Shown here: positions 7,592-14,842 of the stretch, in pieces | How the letters are laid out: each line of letters opens with the position of its first letter | How positions within the stretch are numbered: position 1 is the first letter of the stretch | From: Chrysochromulina tobinii | Lineage: Eukaryota > Haptophyta > Prymnesiales > Chrysochromulinaceae | NCBI GenBank assembly: GCA_001275005.1 | Contig: JWZX01001471.1 | Span: 1-15,025 of the forward strand | Direction: 5' to 3' | Length of the DNA: 15,025 nucleotides | The notes under the pieces: generated by a model | What the model was told of the DNA's origin: nothing | What the model saw: only the letters and a program-made list of their open reading frames with translations | The model's database searches: none | Position numbers and translations under genes: made by a program

Positions 7592-8722
7592 CTAATGGGC
7601 CATCTCCGGGCCGAGGCCCCAGACTTCTCCCTGATCGAACTCCACCACCTCCACCGCACCCTCAGCCTCTTCGAGCCCGCTCGCCGCAGCGCGGCGGTCA
7701 ATGCCACAGCGCACGCCATCGGACGTGGCGTGTCTGATGGCCCAGGCCATGCGCGGCGTCGTGAACGCGAGCCCGAGTCGGCCGTGACGGTCTACACAGA
7801 TGATGCCGCCGCAGCCCCCCACTCGCTCGAACATGCCCCGCAGCCCGGCAGCGCATGCCGCCTCGGGCACCATGGCGCCGAACTCGACGTGCTGGAGGAC
7901 GCGCGAGGCGAGCGTGTAGCGCATGATCGACTCGCCGTGCCCAGTGATCGAGATCGCGCCCGACGCATTGTCCGCAAGGCAGCCGCTTCCGATGATCGGG
8001 GAATCGCCTACACGGCCTACTCTTTTGAAAGTGATGCCACCCGTCGATGTGGCCGCCGCGACGTTGCCATGCGCGTCGATGGCGACCGCGCCGACGGTGT
8101 CGTGCCCCGGATGCGTGGCCTTTGGCCGCGGTGGCGGCTGCCGCAGCTCGTGCCGATTGAAGTTTTGTGCCACAGCGGTGTCATACGCGGCCATCTGCAC
8201 GTATTCGGCAAGGGCCTCCTCAGTGACGAGGGCCTCGACGGGCAGCAGCTCGAAGCCCTGCTCCATGGCAAAGGCGGTCGCGCCTGGCCCAACAAGCAGC
8301 ACGTGCGGCGTGCGTTCCATGACGAGACGCGCGACGCTCACGGGGTGGAGCACCGGGCCGATCGCGGCAACGGCGCCTGCTGCGAGGTTGCGCCCGTCCA
8401 TGATGACCGCGTCGAGCTCCACCTGACCCGCCGCATTAAGGACGGCACCACGGCCAGCGTCGAATGCCGGGTCGGCCTCGAGCACGCGCACGGCTGCCTC
8501 GACTGCGTCAAGCGAGCTGCCACCCGAACTCAGGCAGGCCCAGCCCGCTCGTGCAGCCTCAGCCACGCCGGCCACGCTCGCTTCCTTGAGCTTATCCGGT
8601 ATGTTCCACGCGCCGCCATGCACCGCGATGGCAGGTAGCTTTGGTGCGGCTGTGTTGATTTGGCGGGCCTGACGCGGCGTCACGCGCGCCGCCGCGCGGC
8701 GCCACCATGTGGACGGCAGCAT
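7592..8722 (-). CDS. Isoaspartyl peptidase / L-asparaginase (Ntn-hydrolase, asparaginase 2 family)
   Basis: Hydrolyses L-asparagine and/or isoaspartyl dipeptides; the precursor cleaves itself to expose an N-terminal threonine nucleophile. 376 aa from ATG 8722-8720 (the open frame extends to a GTG at 8761, which I rejected as a start). Family landmarks in order: AIAVHGGAWN near residues 32-41, DAVEAAVRVLE, GAVLNAAGQVELDA with IMDG, then the autocleavage site GHD|TVGAVA with the catalytic Thr at residue 209, TSTGG at ~225-229, RVGDSPIIGSG at ~237-247 and TGHGE at 260-264. All expected active-site segments are present, so the enzyme should be active. The first ~25 residues (starts MLPSTWWRRAAARVTPR) are Arg-rich and lack acidic residues, suggesting a mitochondrial or plastid presequence absent from cytosolic relatives. 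The gene is divergent from the cation-transporter gene across 193 bases. Confidence 0.93.
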   Translation of the reverse strand: MLPSTWWRRAAARVTPRQARQINTAAPKLPAIAVHGGAWNIPDKLKEASVAGVAEAARAGWACLSSGGSSLDAVEAAVRVLEADPAFDAGRGAVLNAAGQVELDAVIMDGRNLAAGAVAAIGPVLHPVSVARLVMERTPHVLLVGPGATAFAMEQGFELLPVEALVTEEALAEYVQMAAYDTAVAQNFNRHELRQPPPRPKATHPGHDTVGAVAIDAHGNVAAATSTGGITFKRVGRVGDSPIIGSGCLADNASGAISITGHGESIMRYTLASRVLQHVEFGAMVPEAACAAGLRGMFERVGGCGGIICVDRHGRLGLAFTTPRMAWAIRHATSDGVRCGIDRRAAASGLEEAEGAVEVVEFDQGEVWGLGPEMAH

Positions 8723-8915
8723 TTTCGGGGCTTCGTCAATCACGCAAACTTCCGAAGGCACGTAGACTCAAGTACGGTCAGAGTTCTGTTTCTGAATCTG
8801 AGCTCACAGTCTCGAGATCCGCGACCGCCGTCGCTCGCCCTCCTCGATTCCGCCTCCGCGCCTGCCCGATACGTCCCGATCCCTGCCACGCGCGGCGACC
8901 CGAATACGTGGCACG
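8723..8915. promoter_or_regulatory. Shared divergent upstream region (asparaginase / cation transporter)
   Basis: There are 193 bases between two divergent ATGs, which must hold both promoters and leaders. I see no clear TATA box. The middle (8765-8810) is less GC-rich than the rest. The minus-strand gene could also start upstream if an exon were hidden here, but no in-frame ATG is present in the open extension up to 8761. Confidence 0.45.
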
Positions 8916-9785
8916 ATGCTCGGTCCGTGCCTCAGAGCCGCTCCGATGCTCATGTGTGTGACCTCTTCAGGCAGTGCAGCAGCAATTTGTCCTCTCAGCA
9001 AAGCTCATTTCGAGAGTGGTCCGTTGAGTGCGCGCTGCCCTCAATGGCAATTGCAGCGGCGCAATCTGCGGCTCCGCGATGGGCTTATGCGCTGCCGCGG
9101 GGGGCAGATGTTTGCGGCTGAGAAGCTCAGTGAGGGCCTAAGTCCAAGCCGCGTGACATTGCTCGGCGCTCTCGTGAACATCATGCTCTCAGCGCTCAAG
9201 TTCATTGTGGGCACAGCGTCCGGCTCCGTGTCGCTCGTCGCCGACGCCTATCACAGCGGCTCGGACTTGGCCGTGGACGCCGTCACGATGGTGGCCGTCA
9301 ACGCGCCGCCCGCCTGGGAGCGTGCTGCGACGCTCTCCATCGCCGCGCTCCTCGCGAGCGCGGGTGCCACCATGGCCTGGCAGAGCTGCCTGTCGATGTG
9401 GCGGCGACAGCTACCAAGCCCTGAGAGCGCTATGGGCATTCCGCCGCTGGTGGTGGCGGCGTTCTGCATCCTCACGAAGGAGCTGCTCTTCCGCATCACG
9501 CGCGCGGTCGGGCAGCGCACGCGCCAGCCCGTGCTCTTCGCCGCCGCCAAGCACCACCGCTCGGATGCCATGTCCTCGCTCGCCGCCGCTGTCGGTGCCG
9601 GAGGCGTGTTGGTGGGTCTGCCGATCGCCGACACGATCGCCGCCGGCGTCGTGGGCTGCATGATGTTCTCGATGGGCGTCCAGGTAGCGCTTGGCAATCA
9701 CGATGGTGAGCACGGCGGCAGCGAGCACGTGCAGGAGCCGGATGTGAAGGCACCGAAGGTGCCGATGGCAGTGGCGAGGCCTTGA
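8916..9785 (+). CDS. Cation diffusion facilitator family transporter, probably zinc, without the C-terminal domain
   Basis: 289 aa from ATG 8916. Residues 1-70 carry few acidic residues and several Arg and look like an organelle-targeting extension, so a downstream start (Met58 or Met65) is possible. Hydrophobic segments: ~79-100, ~104-129, ~137-161, ~174-198 and ~219-259. The two metal-site motifs of CDF proteins are intact: HSGSD (113-117) in the second segment and HHRSDA (213-218) in the later one, giving the His/Asp pairs typical of Zn2+ sites. The family exchanges Zn2+ (or Mn2+/Fe2+/Cd2+) for protons across a membrane. After the last membrane segment only ~30 residues remain (with NHDGEHGGSEH), so the usual ~80-residue cytoplasmic dimerisation domain is missing. 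No splice site was found that would obviously add it. It is followed in tandem by the R3H gene, whose ATG is 138 bases downstream. Confidence 0.9.
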   Translation: MLGPCLRAAPMLMCVTSSGSAAAICPLSKAHFESGPLSARCPQWQLQRRNLRLRDGLMRCRGGQMFAAEKLSEGLSPSRVTLLGALVNIMLSALKFIVGTASGSVSLVADAYHSGSDLAVDAVTMVAVNAPPAWERAATLSIAALLASAGATMAWQSCLSMWRRQLPSPESAMGIPPLVVAAFCILTKELLFRITRAVGQRTRQPVLFAAAKHHRSDAMSSLAAAVGAGGVLVGLPIADTIAAGVVGCMMFSMGVQVALGNHDGEHGGSEHVQEPDVKAPKVPMAVARP

Positions 9786-9923
9786 AGCTTGAAGGACCGC
9801 GAACCGACGCAAGACGGGAGCTGGGTGGGCCATAAGAAAGAGAGCGCTCCGCACTATGACTGCTTCAAGTGCACACGTTTTGACTTGTTCACACACACGA
9901 CGAGTGTGAAAGCGGCACCAAAA

Positions 9924-12239
9924 ATGGGCGAGGACGCCATTACGTGGTGGGCCGAACAGCTCGCCGACACCCTAGATCCTATCACCCTCGACCCACTTGG
10001 CGAGTTGCCGTACCCGCCGTTTGAGCTGCGAGCCAACGTGGATGCGCAGGCCCGTTCTTCGGATTATTTCGATGGCCGTGCACTTGCCATGTACCTGGTG
10101 GCGAGACACCACTTTGTGCATCCGATCTCTCGCCGACCCATCTCGCGCAACGAGTGCGTGGCGCTGGATGCCCATCTTAAGAGGAATCGTGTCTGCAGCG
10201 GCATCTCGGAGACGGTCCGCCACTTTGACGCGCAGCGACTGAGGGTGGAGCAGCCGGGCGCCGCGCAGTCCGAGGACATTGAGCTAGCGCGCGCGGAGCA
10301 AGCAGAGGCACTGCGGAGGCGGCTCTTCGTCCACGCTCGTGCGCCAGCGCCGCCCAGCAGTACCAGCCGTGAGCGTGTCGTCGCGAGGAACGTCGGCCCG
10401 ACACGCTCCGCGCGGGCGGCGGCGCGAGCGGCGGCGGCAGCGGCGGCGTCGGGCGCTGCGGTCGAGCGCAGCGGTGGCTTGGCAATCTACGATGATGACC
10501 AGCTGCCCTCGCACGCGCCGTCGCTGCACCACACACCGGTGATCAGCCTGGCCGATTTCGGTGACTGGCCCACCAGCGGCATACATCGGCCAGTGAGCTT
10601 TCCCGCGCTCTCAACCGCTGGGGCTGTGTTTCCCGCGCTGCCGAGCGAGGGTGCGCCTCGGCCGCTGCTGGCGGGCCGCACGCTGCCGCCCGAGCTCGTG
10701 GCCGCCGCGGAGCGCCGGGCAGATGAGAAGCGGGCAGCGGCTGCGCGTGCGGCCGAGGCGGCGGCCGCAGCGCGTCTCCATGCGCGCGCCACGAAGGCGG
10801 CTGCGCGGGCACAGCGAGCAGCAGAGCTCTCCAGCGAAGCCCACAGCGCCCTCGTGAGTGTCGCAGCCGCCCAATTCTCCGGTGCGGCCCTCAAACTGCC
10901 CACCACGGCGCCTGAGCTCGCGGCCGAGCTCGAGGAGACCTTCGACCTCTTCGTCGCCGCGCCTCATGAACGCCGTCGAGCGCTCCGGCCGATGCCCAAG
11001 CAACACCGGCGGCTGGTACACGAGCTCGCGCACTTGTATCACATCGGCACCCTCGCGGCCGGCGTGGAGCCCAAGCGCTTCATCAATCTGCTGCGTACGG
11101 AGCGGACCGGATGGCCGGAGTGCACACTGCTCGAGGCGGCAGAGCTTGCGAAGCAGCGGCAAGAGGCGGCATCAGAGCTTGCGATGCAGCGGCAACCGGG
11201 AGCGCCAAGGCCGGCGGCGACCACGCAGTCCGACGCGGCGCTCGCGACGGCGACGGCGGCGGCGGCGGTGGCAATGGCGCTGAAGATTGTGGAGCCGGCG
11301 GGGGCGGTGAACGAGGCCCCACCCTTCTTGTCCGGCGTACCCGCGCCCACGCACACGAACGGCTCGACGCTGACGACACCGACACAGCCGGCTGACTTTC
11401 CAGCGCCGCCCGCGCCGGCAGCGGAGTGGTGCATCTCCCTCTATCAGATCGAGTGCTCCGAGGCCGCCCTCACCGCACGTTTGCGCTCTTGCACGAAGGA
11501 GCACACAGGACCCTGCGCCGTGAGCGGCCCATTCACAGGCTCCGTCGCCTCTTATCGCCTCATCTACGATCCCGAGAGGCGGAGCGACCGGGCGGCGGCG
11601 CGAGAGAGCGCGAGGCTGCGTGCACGGCTTTACCTGCCGAGCGCCGCGGCGGCGCGAGCGGTACTCGATGCGCTTGGCGGTGGGCTACGTGGCCAATTTC
11701 GGGTGGAACGGCCGCCCTGGGCTGCAGCCAGCTCGGCGGCCAATGACGCGGAGGTCAACGCCGCGGGTGCCAAACCTGCGGTGGGCGGCACGGTGTCCGA
11801 GAGGAGCAAGGCGCAGCGGCAGCGGCAGCGGCAGCAGCAGCGGCAGCCGAGAGATGGGGGTGCTCTGGACTGGTCCGAAGACGCGCAGCGTCTGATGGCA
11901 CAGCTCATTTGTATGGGCTTTGCACAGCGCGCCGCCGCGCGCGCAAGCGAGCATGTGCTCGAGGCGTGCGGAGACTCAGAGGCGGTGGAGGAACTCCTTG
12001 CCCGGGCATTGGATTACTTGATGACGGACCCCGCGGCAGCCGGGGAAGAGGCTGAGGAGGCTGAGGAGGCTGAGGAGGCTGAGGAGGCTGAGGAGGCAGG
12101 GGAGGCAGATGAAGAGAAGGTGGGCCCCGCCAAGGCTGTGGGGAAAGTGAAGGAGGGTCCCGCCAAGGCTGAGGTCGCGTCAAGCAGCTACAGAAGCAAC
12201 CCGTGGGCGGCGCTCGAAGACGAAGGAGACGACGACTGA
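9924..12239 (+). CDS. R3H and UBA domain protein with U-box-like N-terminal region
   Basis: 771 aa from ATG 9924 (context CCAAAAATGGG, good for a eukaryote). The open frame reaches back to a TTG at 9789 but holds no earlier ATG. Residues ~16-88 contain DPITLDPLGELPYPPF, YFDGRALAMYL and HPISRRPISRNEC, which match the spacing of a U-box (a RING fold without metal ligands). Then come an Ala/Arg tract (~160-180), two FPAL motifs (~226 and 236) and an Ala-rich charged helix (~255-315). An R3H domain follows at ~340-405, with the signature R362-x3-H366 in HRRLVHELAHLY; R3H binds single-stranded nucleic acid. A possible RRM-like segment lies at ~500-600, with low confidence. A Gln/Arg tract follows, then a UBA-like domain (~650-700) with MGF at 664-666, which binds ubiquitin. 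The end has five AEE repeats and the acidic tail NPWAALEDEGDDD. Together this suggests an RNA-associated ubiquitin-linked factor; this specific function is inference. The gene converges with the GTPase gene. Confidence 0.85.
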   Translation: MGEDAITWWAEQLADTLDPITLDPLGELPYPPFELRANVDAQARSSDYFDGRALAMYLVARHHFVHPISRRPISRNECVALDAHLKRNRVCSGISETVRHFDAQRLRVEQPGAAQSEDIELARAEQAEALRRRLFVHARAPAPPSSTSRERVVARNVGPTRSARAAARAAAAAAASGAAVERSGGLAIYDDDQLPSHAPSLHHTPVISLADFGDWPTSGIHRPVSFPALSTAGAVFPALPSEGAPRPLLAGRTLPPELVAAAERRADEKRAAAARAAEAAAAARLHARATKAAARAQRAAELSSEAHSALVSVAAAQFSGAALKLPTTAPELAAELEETFDLFVAAPHERRRALRPMPKQHRRLVHELAHLYHIGTLAAGVEPKRFINLLRTERTGWPECTLLEAAELAKQRQEAASELAMQRQPGAPRPAATTQSDAALATATAAAAVAMALKIVEPAGAVNEAPPFLSGVPAPTHTNGSTLTTPTQPADFPAPPAPAAEWCISLYQIECSEAALTARLRSCTKEHTGPCAVSGPFTGSVASYRLIYDPERRSDRAAARESARLRARLYLPSAAAARAVLDALGGGLRGQFRVERPPWAAASSAANDAEVNAAGAKPAVGGTVSERSKAQRQRQRQQQRQPRDGGALDWSEDAQRLMAQLICMGFAQRAAARASEHVLEACGDSEAVEELLARALDYLMTDPAAAGEEAEEAEEAEEAEEAEEAGEADEEKVGPAKAVGKVKEGPAKAEVASSSYRSNPWAALEDEGDDD
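12051..12095 (+). repeat. Five perfect copies of a 9-bp coding repeat
   Basis: GCTGAGGAG is repeated five times in frame, encoding Ala-Glu-Glu five times in the acidic tail of the R3H/UBA protein. Degenerate copies follow (GCAGGGGAG, GCAGATGAA). Perfect identity implies a recent, probably length-variable minisatellite. Confidence 0.9.
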
Positions 12240-12657
12240 GAGTACCGGGTTCATGATGCGCGGATCCGCTGCGTAACTGTAACTGTTATCTGTTTCCGTG
12301 ACAACGGTATGTGACATGACGACTCCCGTCCGCTTGGGACTTGCGCCGTACCGAAAACTTGAGTTTTCCTGAAAGCGAACCTAATCGACACACGGAGACA
12401 CACATTTCCCCCGAATGACGATACACATGAGATGACATTAACGATACACACGATTGCATGTTAGTTCAGTACATGCACAGTTCTTCCCGCACTTCCCAGC
12501 TGTCCGTTCCTCCCAGTTGTCCGTCATAATTCCGCTCCTGTACTCAGGAAAAACTGTGACGTCACTAAGACGTCTCTGACGTCTGGACCGGACGTTCTGC
12601 CGGATTTGGCAAGTACAGAATGCATTTTGGCCGGTGCTCTGGATTGTATGTAGTTGC
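12240..12657. other. Convergent intergenic region between R3H/UBA and TIR-GTPase genes
   Basis: This is the 3' flank of both genes. It is less GC-rich than the coding DNA and contains no convincing frame. It carries repeated TAACTG units near 12276-12288, two similar pieces CCCAGCTGTCCGTTCCTCC and CCCAGTTGTCCG near 12496-12525, and the GACGTC cluster listed separately. No RNA gene was recognised. Confidence 0.5.
12557..12596. promoter_or_regulatory. Cluster of GACGTC palindromes including a full CRE-like TGACGTCA
   Basis: TGACGTCA at 12557-12564, GACGTC at 12569-12574 and 12578-12583, and a near copy GACGTT at 12591-12596. TGACGTCA is the palindromic site bound by many bZIP factors of the CREB/ATF type. 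Three palindromes in 26 bases is dense. The location between two 3' ends is odd for a promoter element, so an enhancer, an unannotated transcript or coincidence are all possible. Confidence 0.35.
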
Positions 12658-12748
12658 TTACATGTCGCATGATGGTTTCCCCCACCCGCCGGCGCATCTT
12701 GCTCCTAAGTTGAGCCGTGGCGCCTGCCGCCCTTGACGTTGTTTGCCC

Positions 12749-12869
12749 CTGAAGACAACCAATCTAGGGCCATCGAAAGTCCGCAAAAAGCCACCGAATT
12801 GCTCGCGCACCGAGACGCGGAATATAAGTAACTCCATCTGCAATAGGTGTGGGCCGCGCTCGGACGTAC
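12749..12869 (-). other. Possible 121-nt intron giving an alternative C-terminus of the TIR-GTPase gene
   Basis: Minus-strand donor GAAAG|GTACGTCC (exon ends at 12870) and acceptor GGTTGTCTTCAG|GGGC (next exon starts at 12748). Splicing keeps the frame and gives a short basic C-terminal exon ending at TAA 12660-12658, for a total of 687 aa. Unspliced, translation continues through the intron to TAG at 12766-12764. Both sites are good matches to consensus, and the size is close to the intron in the light-harvesting gene. Confidence 0.5.
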
Positions 12870-14842
12870 CTTTCTTCCCGACGCTCGAGCTGCTCCTGCA
12901 GGGCCGCGCGCTGGCGTGCCAGCTCCGCCGCCTCCGCCGCTGCCGCCGCCTTGGCCTGGCGCGCCTGCTCTTGCGCCTGCGCGAGTGCAGCAGCATTCGC
13001 CTGGCGCGCCTGCTCTTGCGCCTGCGCGAGTGCAGCAGTCTTTGAGCTGTCGCTCGACTGCTTCAACTGCTCTTCCAGGGCCGCGAACTTGCGAGCCATC
13101 TCCGCCGCCTCCGCTTTGGCCTTGGCCTCGACCTTGGCCAGGATCTCCGCCGCCTCCGCTTTGGCTTTGGCCTCAACCTTGGCCTGTTCCTGGAGTAACT
13201 GCTCAATTTGTCTCCGTTCCTTCTCCATCTCCGCCATTGCCTCACTCGCCAACTGGTTGCGCATCTGATCAAAAGCTATGTTGAATGCTTCAACAGGGAT
13301 GCCAAATTTCGCTGCTAATATTTGCGCTAATGATGCTGTCTCAGGTTGTACGTATTCAATAGGAACTCCAGGAAGCGAGCCGATTTGCGTCACGAGCTGC
13401 GACACATCCTGTTTGGTAGTCAACGCAAACTTGGGTGAGGTCCCAGGTGGTGCCTTTTCAAAAAAGTCCTTGACTACGTGGTCACGAAAGAATGCCTTCT
13501 CGTCCTCATCGGCGCGGTCCGACTTTGTGCCAACAAGGATGATGGAATCCCACTTGTGCTCACCGACAAAGCCATGTTCCACGAGCGTCTGAACGACCTG
13601 AGCGCCGAGTTTGATGCGCCCTTCTGTGGCAGGCGTCGTCACAATTACACCGGAGATCGGGATCGGATGGTCAGAGAGCTTGGCCTCGATCATAGCGACG
13701 AGAGAGAGAGGCGTCACGTCTTGATCACCAATCCCAGGCGTATCCATGATTTGGATAGCCCTGCCCTTGATCGGCTTGCCTTCGAAGACTCTAATGTCTT
13801 TGGTTACGCCACGCGTAGCCAGTCCCGCTTTTGCTTCTTCCGAGCGCGCAGGATCGCGAAGTGCGTTTACCAGCGTGCTCTTGCCGTCACCACACTCGCC
13901 GATGATCAGCAGAGCACAAGCGCTCGGTGGGGGATGTTCTGCTGTCTCCAGAACTTGGATGACGTGCTGGTTCCGGCGCTTAAGCTTTTCGAGCTGCATC
14001 GTCTTATCCTTCTCGTTGGTGACCTTAATGTCGCAATTGGAAAGTGTCTCCAATGTTCTCTCCGCACTTGCCCGCCCAAAATCCATCAGCATCTCCAAGT
14101 ACTGCTGTCCGTAATCTTTCGTGGATCCAAGGCAAACAACCTCGAAGCGAGCATCACCGTGGCCAACAGCACTCGTGAGGCCTAACTTTGGTTCGCACAT
14201 TTGCATGGCCAGAAACGCCTCGTACCTAGTCCAGAAGCGCGAGTTGTAGTCGGCATCGAAGATGATGAGCACCGAGCAGGCGAGAAACGCCCAGCCTATG
14301 TATTCGAGCATCTCCTTGAAATGAGTATCTTCATCTTCCGATCGGGGGGACTGAGGCATGCAGGGGAAGTCAATCCAGACGTCCTGAATGACAGGATTCC
14401 TTTTCAGATACGCAACCACTTCTCTTAGCTGCTGTCCTGTCGGATCCGGGTTCGTCTCTTTCTCCCATCGGTGGCTGCACACGAGCCGATTTCTCAGCTT
14501 GTGCCGGCAGGCTGCTGCCGGGGTTATAGATTGCTTCATGAGTCCCAAATCTCCATAGCTCTGACTGCCAGCACGCAGCGTTCGGAAGTCGGGAAGGCCT
14601 CGCTGCAACTCATCGGGCGTCAAAGCCCGAAGACGATCCGCGTCGAGCCACCAGTAATCGCATGCCCTGTGCGGGTCGATGCGGTCCCCGGCGTTTCCCG
14701 CTGCGATGAGAGCCGCACGCGGGACTCTGCCATCTACCGCGGCGGCGTCAAAGGCGGCTTCATTAAACCTGTCGCCGGCAAAGGCCGCGGCCTGCTGCTT
14801 GTCGACAAACTCCGGGAGCGAGGTCGAGGCTCCGGCACCCAT
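12764..14842 (-). CDS. N-myristoylation motif + TIR/HET-like domain + AIG1/GIMAP-like GTPase + coiled coil
   Basis: 692 aa from ATG 14842-14840 (the open frame extends upstream only to a GTG). It begins MGAGAS, with Gly2 and Ser6 as in N-myristoylation signals, implying membrane attachment. Residues ~118-215 form a TIR/HET-like domain: a beta strand VCSHRWE (121-127), VWIDFPCMPQ (155-164), VLIIFD (191-196) and SRFWTRYE (201-208); W204-x3-E208 matches the catalytic-glutamate position of TIR NADases as I recall the family. Residues ~308-500 form a GTPase of the AIG1/GIMAP or related septin-like group: G1 GECGDGKS (315-322), G2 Thr in RGVTK (T347), G3 DTPG (367-370), G4 TKSD (439-442). Residues ~530-657 are a long Ala/Glu/Lys coiled coil with two pairs of 15-residue repeats. 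This architecture suggests an immune or stress signalling protein in which nucleotide binding and oligomerisation control the TIR-like domain; that role is inference. The C-terminus is uncertain: a consensus donor at 12869 would replace the last 35 residues. Confidence 0.85.
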   Translation of the reverse strand: MGAGASTSLPEFVDKQQAAAFAGDRFNEAAFDAAAVDGRVPRAALIAAGNAGDRIDPHRACDYWWLDADRLRALTPDELQRGLPDFRTLRAGSQSYGDLGLMKQSITPAAACRHKLRNRLVCSHRWEKETNPDPTGQQLREVVAYLKRNPVIQDVWIDFPCMPQSPRSEDEDTHFKEMLEYIGWAFLACSVLIIFDADYNSRFWTRYEAFLAMQMCEPKLGLTSAVGHGDARFEVVCLGSTKDYGQQYLEMLMDFGRASAERTLETLSNCDIKVTNEKDKTMQLEKLKRRNQHVIQVLETAEHPPPSACALLIIGECGDGKSTLVNALRDPARSEEAKAGLATRGVTKDIRVFEGKPIKGRAIQIMDTPGIGDQDVTPLSLVAMIEAKLSDHPIPISGVIVTTPATEGRIKLGAQVVQTLVEHGFVGEHKWDSIILVGTKSDRADEDEKAFFRDHVVKDFFEKAPPGTSPKFALTTKQDVSQLVTQIGSLPGVPIEYVQPETASLAQILAAKFGIPVEAFNIAFDQMRNQLASEAMAEMEKERRQIEQLLQEQAKVEAKAKAEAAEILAKVEAKAKAEAAEMARKFAALEEQLKQSSDSSKTAALAQAQEQARQANAAALAQAQEQARQAKAAAAAEAAELARQRAALQEQLERREERYVRARPTPIADGVTYIPRLGARAIRWLFADFRWP
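12955..13038 (-). repeat. 45-bp tandem repeat in coiled-coil coding region (pair 1)
   Basis: Thirty-nine bases at 12955-12993 recur without mismatch at 13000-13038, a period of 45. They encode two copies of a 15-residue unit containing AALAQAQEQARQA. The identity at synonymous positions indicates a recent duplication. Confidence 0.9.
13098..13184 (-). repeat. 45-bp tandem repeat in coiled-coil coding region (pair 2)
   Basis: A 42-base stretch beginning at 13098 recurs at 13143 with two differences, again with a period of 45. It encodes two copies of KVEAKAKAEAAE plus three residues. The same 15-residue period as the neighbouring pair suggests expansion constrained by helix geometry. Confidence 0.88.

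Noticed and set aside
7595-8638. 347-codon plus-strand open frame
   Set aside because: It lies entirely antisense to the asparaginase gene, whose catalytic motifs are intact, and it shows no recognisable domain.
9789-9923. 45-codon N-terminal extension of the R3H/UBA protein
   Set aside because: It starts at TTG with no in-frame ATG before 9924. In a eukaryote this is a 5' leader. The same reasoning trimmed the GTG-started extensions at 3827, 8761 and 15004.
14825-14842. MGAGAS N-terminus taken as a retroviral Gag-like matrix start
   Set aside because: The rest of the protein has TIR-like and GTPase domains and no Gag features. The motif is explained by N-myristoylation, which many cellular proteins carry.
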